A stretch of DNA of 64,000 bases from positions 1-64,000 of the forward strand of contig DUDT01000018.1 in NCBI GenBank assembly GCA_005110385.1, in the 5' to 3' direction. Source of the stretch: Candidatus Melainabacteria bacterium. GTDB lineage: Bacteria; Cyanobacteriota; Vampirovibrionia; LMEP-6097. The notes under the pieces were generated by a model that worked only from the letters and a program-made list of their open reading frames with translations, searched no databases and had not been told where the DNA came from. A program made the translations under genes and the position numbers. The number at the start of each line of letters is the position of its first letter. Within the stretch, counting starts at the first letter, position 1. Shown piece after piece: positions 60,456 to 64,000 of the stretch.

Positions 60456-61736
60456 ATGCTTGACATCAAAAAAATTAGACAAAACCCAGATTTAATAAAA
60501 GAATTACTTTCTCTGCGAAACCCTCAGTACACAGAAATTCTAAATGAACTGCTAGAAATAGATAAGCAATATCGAGAAAAACTTATAGAAAAAGAATCCT
60601 TAGAAGCTGAGCGTAACACCCTTAGTAAAACTGTCGGTCAAAAAAAATCTAAAGGTGAAGATGCTGATAGCGAAATAAAATCTTTAAATGATATTAAAGA
60701 AAAACTAAAAATAATTAATGAATTAGAACCTGTTTTAGCTGAAAAACAACAGGAACTTTTATTAGAACTTCCTAATATCCCAAGCTCAGACACACCTTAC
60801 GGCAAAGATGAAAATGACAATAAATTCATTATGGAGTGGGGAACTAAACCTAGCTTTAATTTTAAACCCTTAGAACATAACGAACTCGGCAGTGCAAGTC
60901 AAGAACTAGATTTCGAGAGAGGAGTTAAAATAAGTAAAAGTAGATTTACAGTAGTTTCTGGTAAATTAGCTAAATTAGAACGAGCTTTAATTAATTTCAT
61001 GCTTGATAAAGCTACAGAAAACGGTTATCAAGAGTACAGTTTGCCAGTAATCGTAAATTCTGAATCGCTCTATGGGACTGGGAATTTACCTAAATTCAAA
61101 GATGATCTTTTTAAAATAGAGGGCGAGGAGCTTTATTTAATTCCTACAGCAGAGGTTCCTCTGACTAATCTTCACCGCGATGAAATCCTCAAAGAAGAGC
61201 AGCTACCATTAAGGATGACTGCTTATACACCTTGTTTCAGGTCAGAGGCGGGTTCAGCTGGTAAAGATACACGTGGCATCATCAGGCAGCACCAGTTTAA
61301 TAAAATAGAATTAGTCACTCTCTGTAAAGAAGAGGATGCTATAGCTGAACATGAAAGATTAACGAGTAATGCCGAGTCTATTCTTCAAGCCCTAGAACTG
61401 CCTTACAGAAAAGTTCAGCTCTGTGCAGGTGATTTAGGCTTCAGTGCAAGTAAATGCTATGACCTAGAAGTCTGGTTTCCTAGCCAAGAAAAATACAGAG
61501 AAATTAGCAGCTGCAGCTGGTTTTCAGATTTTCAAGCGAGAAGAACGCAGATAAGGTTTAAGCGTACTGATGAATCAGGTAAATCAAAGAATGAACTAGT
61601 TCATACCATTAATGGTTCTGGACTAGCAGTAGGTAGAACTTTAGCTGCCATAATGGAAAATTATCAGACAGAAGATGGCGAGATAATAATACCTGAGGCT
61701 CTTAGACCTTATCTGAAGCAGAGTGCTCTAGTTTAA
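60456..61736 (+). CDS. serS: seryl-tRNA synthetase
   Basis: A 426-residue class II synthetase. The N-terminal coiled-coil arm (about 28-105) grips the tRNA long variable arm; motif 2 is FRSEAGSAGKDTRGIIRQHQF, motif 3 GSGLAVGRTLAAIMENYQ. LYLIPTAEVPLTNLH and SCSWFSDFQARR are conserved serine/ATP site segments. Full length for the family. A TATTAC two bases before the ATG leaves no room for a leader from that element. Confidence 0.97.
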   Translation: MLDIKKIRQNPDLIKELLSLRNPQYTEILNELLEIDKQYREKLIEKESLEAERNTLSKTVGQKKSKGEDADSEIKSLNDIKEKLKIINELEPVLAEKQQELLLELPNIPSSDTPYGKDENDNKFIMEWGTKPSFNFKPLEHNELGSASQELDFERGVKISKSRFTVVSGKLAKLERALINFMLDKATENGYQEYSLPVIVNSESLYGTGNLPKFKDDLFKIEGEELYLIPTAEVPLTNLHRDEILKEEQLPLRMTAYTPCFRSEAGSAGKDTRGIIRQHQFNKIELVTLCKEEDAIAEHERLTSNAESILQALELPYRKVQLCAGDLGFSASKCYDLEVWFPSQEKYREISSCSWFSDFQARRTQIRFKRTDESGKSKNELVHTINGSGLAVGRTLAAIMENYQTEDGEIIIPEALRPYLKQSALV

Positions 61737-61814
61737 GTTTGACACTTACAAGAGGTTTAAAACTGAGCTAAATTCTTAATCTCCTGTTAATATTTAAAGT
61801 GTATTTATATTAAT

Positions 61815-61970
61815 ATGATGAACGGTGGAGCTAACATTTTAGATTTAGATGAAGTAATAGAAGTAGTTCTTGTAAATGCACAAGAGAGATCAGAAGAACC
61901 TGTAAGCTTCTGGAAAAAAGTAAGTGAAGAATACCGCACTGAGCAGTATTTTGAGGCAAAGCCCCACTGA
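61815..61970 (+). CDS. small hypothetical ORF (51 aa)
   Basis: An open frame of 51 codons between serS and argF, beginning MMNGGANILDLDEV and continuing with an acidic, amphipathic helix-like sequence (DEVIEVVLVNAQERSEEPVS) and FWKKVSEEYRTEQYF. Codon choice and amino-acid composition look like a real protein, and it fills an otherwise empty 260-bp gap. No Shine-Dalgarno sequence is seen before the tandem ATGs. It could be a small regulatory protein; function unknown. Confidence 0.45.
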   Translation: MMNGGANILDLDEVIEVVLVNAQERSEEPVSFWKKVSEEYRTEQYFEAKPH

Positions 61971-61983
61971 ATGCAACTACTGA

Positions 61984-61989
61984 TATAAT
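61984..61989 (+). promoter_or_regulatory. TATAAT -10 element of argF, probable leaderless start
   Basis: TATAAT ends 7 nt before the argF ATG, with no Shine-Dalgarno sequence between. This is the same arrangement as for minC and the rhodanese gene. Confidence 0.5.
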
Positions 61990-61996
61990 TAGCCTC

Positions 61997-62896
61997 ATGG
62001 CTAAACACTATTTAAGCGTAAACGATCTCAGTAAAGATGATTTATACAATTTATTAAATCACTCAGCAGAGTTAAAAGCAGAATTAAAAGCAGGCCACGA
62101 TCATTCTCATTTACTTAAAGGTAAATCAGTTGGCATGATTTTTGAAAAGCCTAGTCTTAGGACTAGAATTAGCTTTGAAGTAGGTATTAGCCAGCTAGGA
62201 GCACACCCTGTACTTCTTAACGCTCAAGAAATTATGATCAGTGGCAGAGAAAGTCGCTATGACGTCGCAAGAGTTATGTCACAGTATTTAGATATGCTGA
62301 TGATCAGAACCTTTGGGCATGATGTAGTCGAAGAAATCGCCGAGTACAGCTCTATTCCAGTCATTAACGGATTAACAGACTTAGAACATCCTTGTCAGAC
62401 GCTTGCAGACTTACTTACAGTTAGAGAACACTATGGGACGCTAGATAATCTTAAGATAGCTTATATTGGTGATGGTAATAATACTGCTAGAAGCCTTATG
62501 CTAGCGTGCACTAAGCTTGGTATAAAAATCTCTATAGCTTGCCCCCTTGGTTATGAACCAGGAAAAGCCTATGAATCAGAATTCACTCATGTCTGCCACG
62601 GTGTTGGTGAAGCAGCTAAAGACGCAGATGTCATCTACACTGATGTCTGGTCAAGTATGGGTCAAGAAAAAGAAGCACAGCTTCGTAAAGAGCGTTTCGC
62701 TGGATACCAAGTAAACACTGCTCTACTTCAAGATTTCGCTAAACCTACAGCGATAGTCTTGCACTGCCTTCCAGCCCACAGAGGAGAGGAGATTACAGCA
62801 GAAGCTCTTAAAAATCATGAATCTACTATTTTAAGACAGGCTGAAAACCGCTTGCATACACAGAAAGCGATTATGTTATCACTTCGCAATCATTAA
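61997..62896 (+). CDS. argF: ornithine carbamoyltransferase
   Basis: A 299-residue enzyme forming citrulline in arginine synthesis. EKPSLRTRISFEVGISQLG carries the carbamoyl-phosphate S-x-R-T-R motif; HPCQTLADLLTVREH the HPxQ motif; VWSSMGQEKE the ornithine loop; and HCLPAHRGEEITAE the catalytic HCLP motif. Full length, no fusion. It is convergent with the following hypothetical gene. Confidence 0.97.
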   Translation: MAKHYLSVNDLSKDDLYNLLNHSAELKAELKAGHDHSHLLKGKSVGMIFEKPSLRTRISFEVGISQLGAHPVLLNAQEIMISGRESRYDVARVMSQYLDMLMIRTFGHDVVEEIAEYSSIPVINGLTDLEHPCQTLADLLTVREHYGTLDNLKIAYIGDGNNTARSLMLACTKLGIKISIACPLGYEPGKAYESEFTHVCHGVGEAAKDADVIYTDVWSSMGQEKEAQLRKERFAGYQVNTALLQDFAKPTAIVLHCLPAHRGEEITAEALKNHESTILRQAENRLHTQKAIMLSLRNH

Positions 62897-62916
62897 TGGC
62901 ACTTAGCACTATTGCC

Positions 62917-63873
62917 TTAATCTCTACGTTTTATGTCTATCTGGCTTTCAGGAGCTAAATCTAAAACTGTGAGCTTTGTATTTTTATCTAAAGAAGCTTT
63001 TATATCTACATTCGAATTATTCGCTAGAAGAATAATGTTGGATTTACTGATAGAAAAGTTTACACCGAGGACGTAAGTAAAAATTGAAAATTTATCACCA
63101 TTCACCATCTCAACGCTAATAGAGCTATTACTTGGCAAAAACTCCATATAGACTTCGTTTAAATCATTCTGCATAACTATATTCAGATTCAATGGTGACT
63201 TTAGAAGTCCGCCGCTAAGATATACTTGGGCTCCCTCAGCACCTAAAATCATCTCCCGAACATCAAGTAAATCATTATGGTCTATAGCAAACCTGCCTTC
63301 TTCATTTAAAAAAAATATTTCATCTAATTTTTCAGGAAAGAGCTTAAAAGATTTAGCACCTAAATTTACATCAATTAGTTTTAAATCATATTGTTCTGCA
63401 AACTCTTTAATTTTGTCTACATTATTTTTTGCAATTGAACGAGTATAAGGTGAATAAGGATGCTTGCGAAAAGTTTCTAAATTAAGCTTAAGCGACTTAT
63501 TTAAACGAACAGCTAAGATATTTGCTAAGACCGTCTCGGGTAAAGCCTTTATCGATTCTTTAACTTTCTCAAGATTAATAATCTGATCTTCATTACCGTC
63601 TAATTTATCTAATAAAAACTCAAGATCAATAATAAGATTTTGGGAATATTTATTATCTTGTATTAGACTATCCCAAAAGCTAACAGCTTCTTTATAATCC
63701 CTATCGTAAATTCCAAGATGTATTTTCCCATCAGGTTTTTCTAAAACCATTTTTGTAGATATCTGTTTAAAAGGAAATTTTCCCTCGGCTTTCTCATCCC
63801 ATGCTTGAGAATCAGCTTGCTCAGCAATTTCGATTAAATTTTCAAATATAGATTTAACCGATTTAGAATTCAT
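62917..63873 (-). CDS. hypothetical protein with beta-rich C-terminus
   Basis: A 318-residue protein that I cannot assign. Residues 1-~140 are charged and helical (FENLIEIAEQADSQAWDEKAE onward); residues ~150-180 include KHPYSPYTRS and LKLIDVNLGAKSF; the last ~110 residues alternate short hydrophobic strands (LNLNIVMQNDLNEVYMEFL, FSISKSNIILLANNSNVDIK), as in a beta-sandwich or beta-helix. There is no signal peptide or membrane helix. ATG at 63873 has no obvious ribosome-binding site. Confidence 0.6.
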   Translation of the reverse strand: MNSKSVKSIFENLIEIAEQADSQAWDEKAEGKFPFKQISTKMVLEKPDGKIHLGIYDRDYKEAVSFWDSLIQDNKYSQNLIIDLEFLLDKLDGNEDQIINLEKVKESIKALPETVLANILAVRLNKSLKLNLETFRKHPYSPYTRSIAKNNVDKIKEFAEQYDLKLIDVNLGAKSFKLFPEKLDEIFFLNEEGRFAIDHNDLLDVREMILGAEGAQVYLSGGLLKSPLNLNIVMQNDLNEVYMEFLPSNSSISVEMVNGDKFSIFTYVLGVNFSISKSNIILLANNSNVDIKASLDKNTKLTVLDLAPESQIDIKRRD

Positions 63874-63955
63874 AAATACAACATCGGCAGTGAAAATTAA
63901 ATTTAGCTTAAGGGAACAGTGAAATTAGCAATTTCCTCGCAAATTTTAACAGTCC

Positions 63956-63982
63956 GTAATGAAAAACAAAGTTTTTCATTAC
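63956..63982. other. 12-bp perfect hairpin near window end
   Basis: Arms GTAATGAAAAAC and GTTTTTCATTAC separated by AAA. It is not followed by a T-tract on either strand. An ATG lies in the left arm (63959) with an open frame to the window edge (MKNKVFHYFLKSSI), so the hairpin may overlap a gene start that continues outside. Confidence 0.4.
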
Positions 63983-64000
63983 TTCCTTAAATCATCTATA

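Noticed and set aside
61805-62008. Antisense open frame between serS and argF
   Set aside because: It would cover the argF promoter and start; the + strand 51-codon frame has the more protein-like composition.
63959-64000. Start of a gene running off the right edge (MKNKVFHYFLKSSI)
   Set aside because: Only 14 codons visible, no ribosome-binding site, and the ATG is inside a perfect hairpin.

Overview
The window is about 64 kb of AT-rich bacterial DNA, densely packed on both strands, with many 1 to 26 bp gene overlaps. Gene content points to a free-living or at least biosynthetically capable bacterium with a peptidoglycan wall: Ddl, MurF, an Slt-type lytic transglycosylase, MinCDE, SecA, PolA, and enzymes for Trp, His, Arg, pyrimidine, biotin and sulfate assimilation. 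MinD (C-terminal NIAMRILGTDVPFMDLKAKG region), MinE and SecA resemble cyanobacterial versions. Together with the absence of photosynthesis genes and the low GC, this suggests a non-photosynthetic relative of Cyanobacteria (Vampirovibrionia/Melainabacteria). That placement is an inference from remembered family sequences, not a tree.

Layout. 1-8 kb: a partial zinc-ribbon/transposase-like gene, an unusual AAA+ ATPase, small hypotheticals, a DEAD-box helicase, a secreted PhoD-like phosphatase and an uncharacterised hydrophobic protein. 8-20 kb: secreted subtilase with EF-hand/dockerin-like tail, Maf, rhodanese, AI-2E transporter, minCDE-bioB, a radical SAM gene, a broken ATPase/nuclease gene, ddl and an OppC-like permease. 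20-27 kb: apt, two tandemly duplicated sugar-kinase-like genes separated by an inserted DUF4143-type ATPase, trpC, cysN. 27-36 kb: a glycogen cluster (GH133 debranching enzyme divergent from GT4, GH57 and a GT3-GT35 synthase-phosphorylase fusion), then hisI. 36-47 kb: a predicted novel zinc deaminase, tRNA-Leu, murF, slt, pyrF, pyrD, and a three-gene HipA-like kinase/HIRAN/membrane-protein cassette. 47-64 kb: bioD, a symporter, sugar epimerase, tmk, rplI, polA, HAD hydrolase, a putative dioxygenase, secA, trpE, rsmE, serS, a small ORF, argF and one hypothetical gene.

The most striking structure is a dispersed family of short palindromic repeats. A 119-bp form has ~15-bp terminal inverted repeats (copies at 11292-11410 and 35826-35944, and a version with re-paired arms at 26845-26965). 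A shorter form has GAGACCGCTG arms (19986-20048). Fragments of both sit at gene boundaries, and in-frame inside coding regions: cysN (HEDDENAEI), the radical SAM gene (HEASENVEN...VVQLS and ETAAQRS) and the phosphatase gene (ETAAQRA). One fragment supplies the ribosome-binding site of bioD. The whole element is open in the reading frame used inside cysN. This behaviour parallels the Rickettsia palindromic elements, but in an apparently unrelated lineage.

Other points of interest: a Ser-rich protein with CAE and PCxxC deaminase motifs; a tandem duplication in which the insertion point of a foreign ATPase gene can be read to the base; a paralogous kinase that has lost its catalytic Asp; an ~80-residue insertion in SecA; a poly-G ribosome-binding site enclosed in a perfect hairpin; and a recurring placement of TATAAT 6-11 nt before start codons that suggests leaderless transcripts. 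No CRISPR array, rRNA or prophage was seen.
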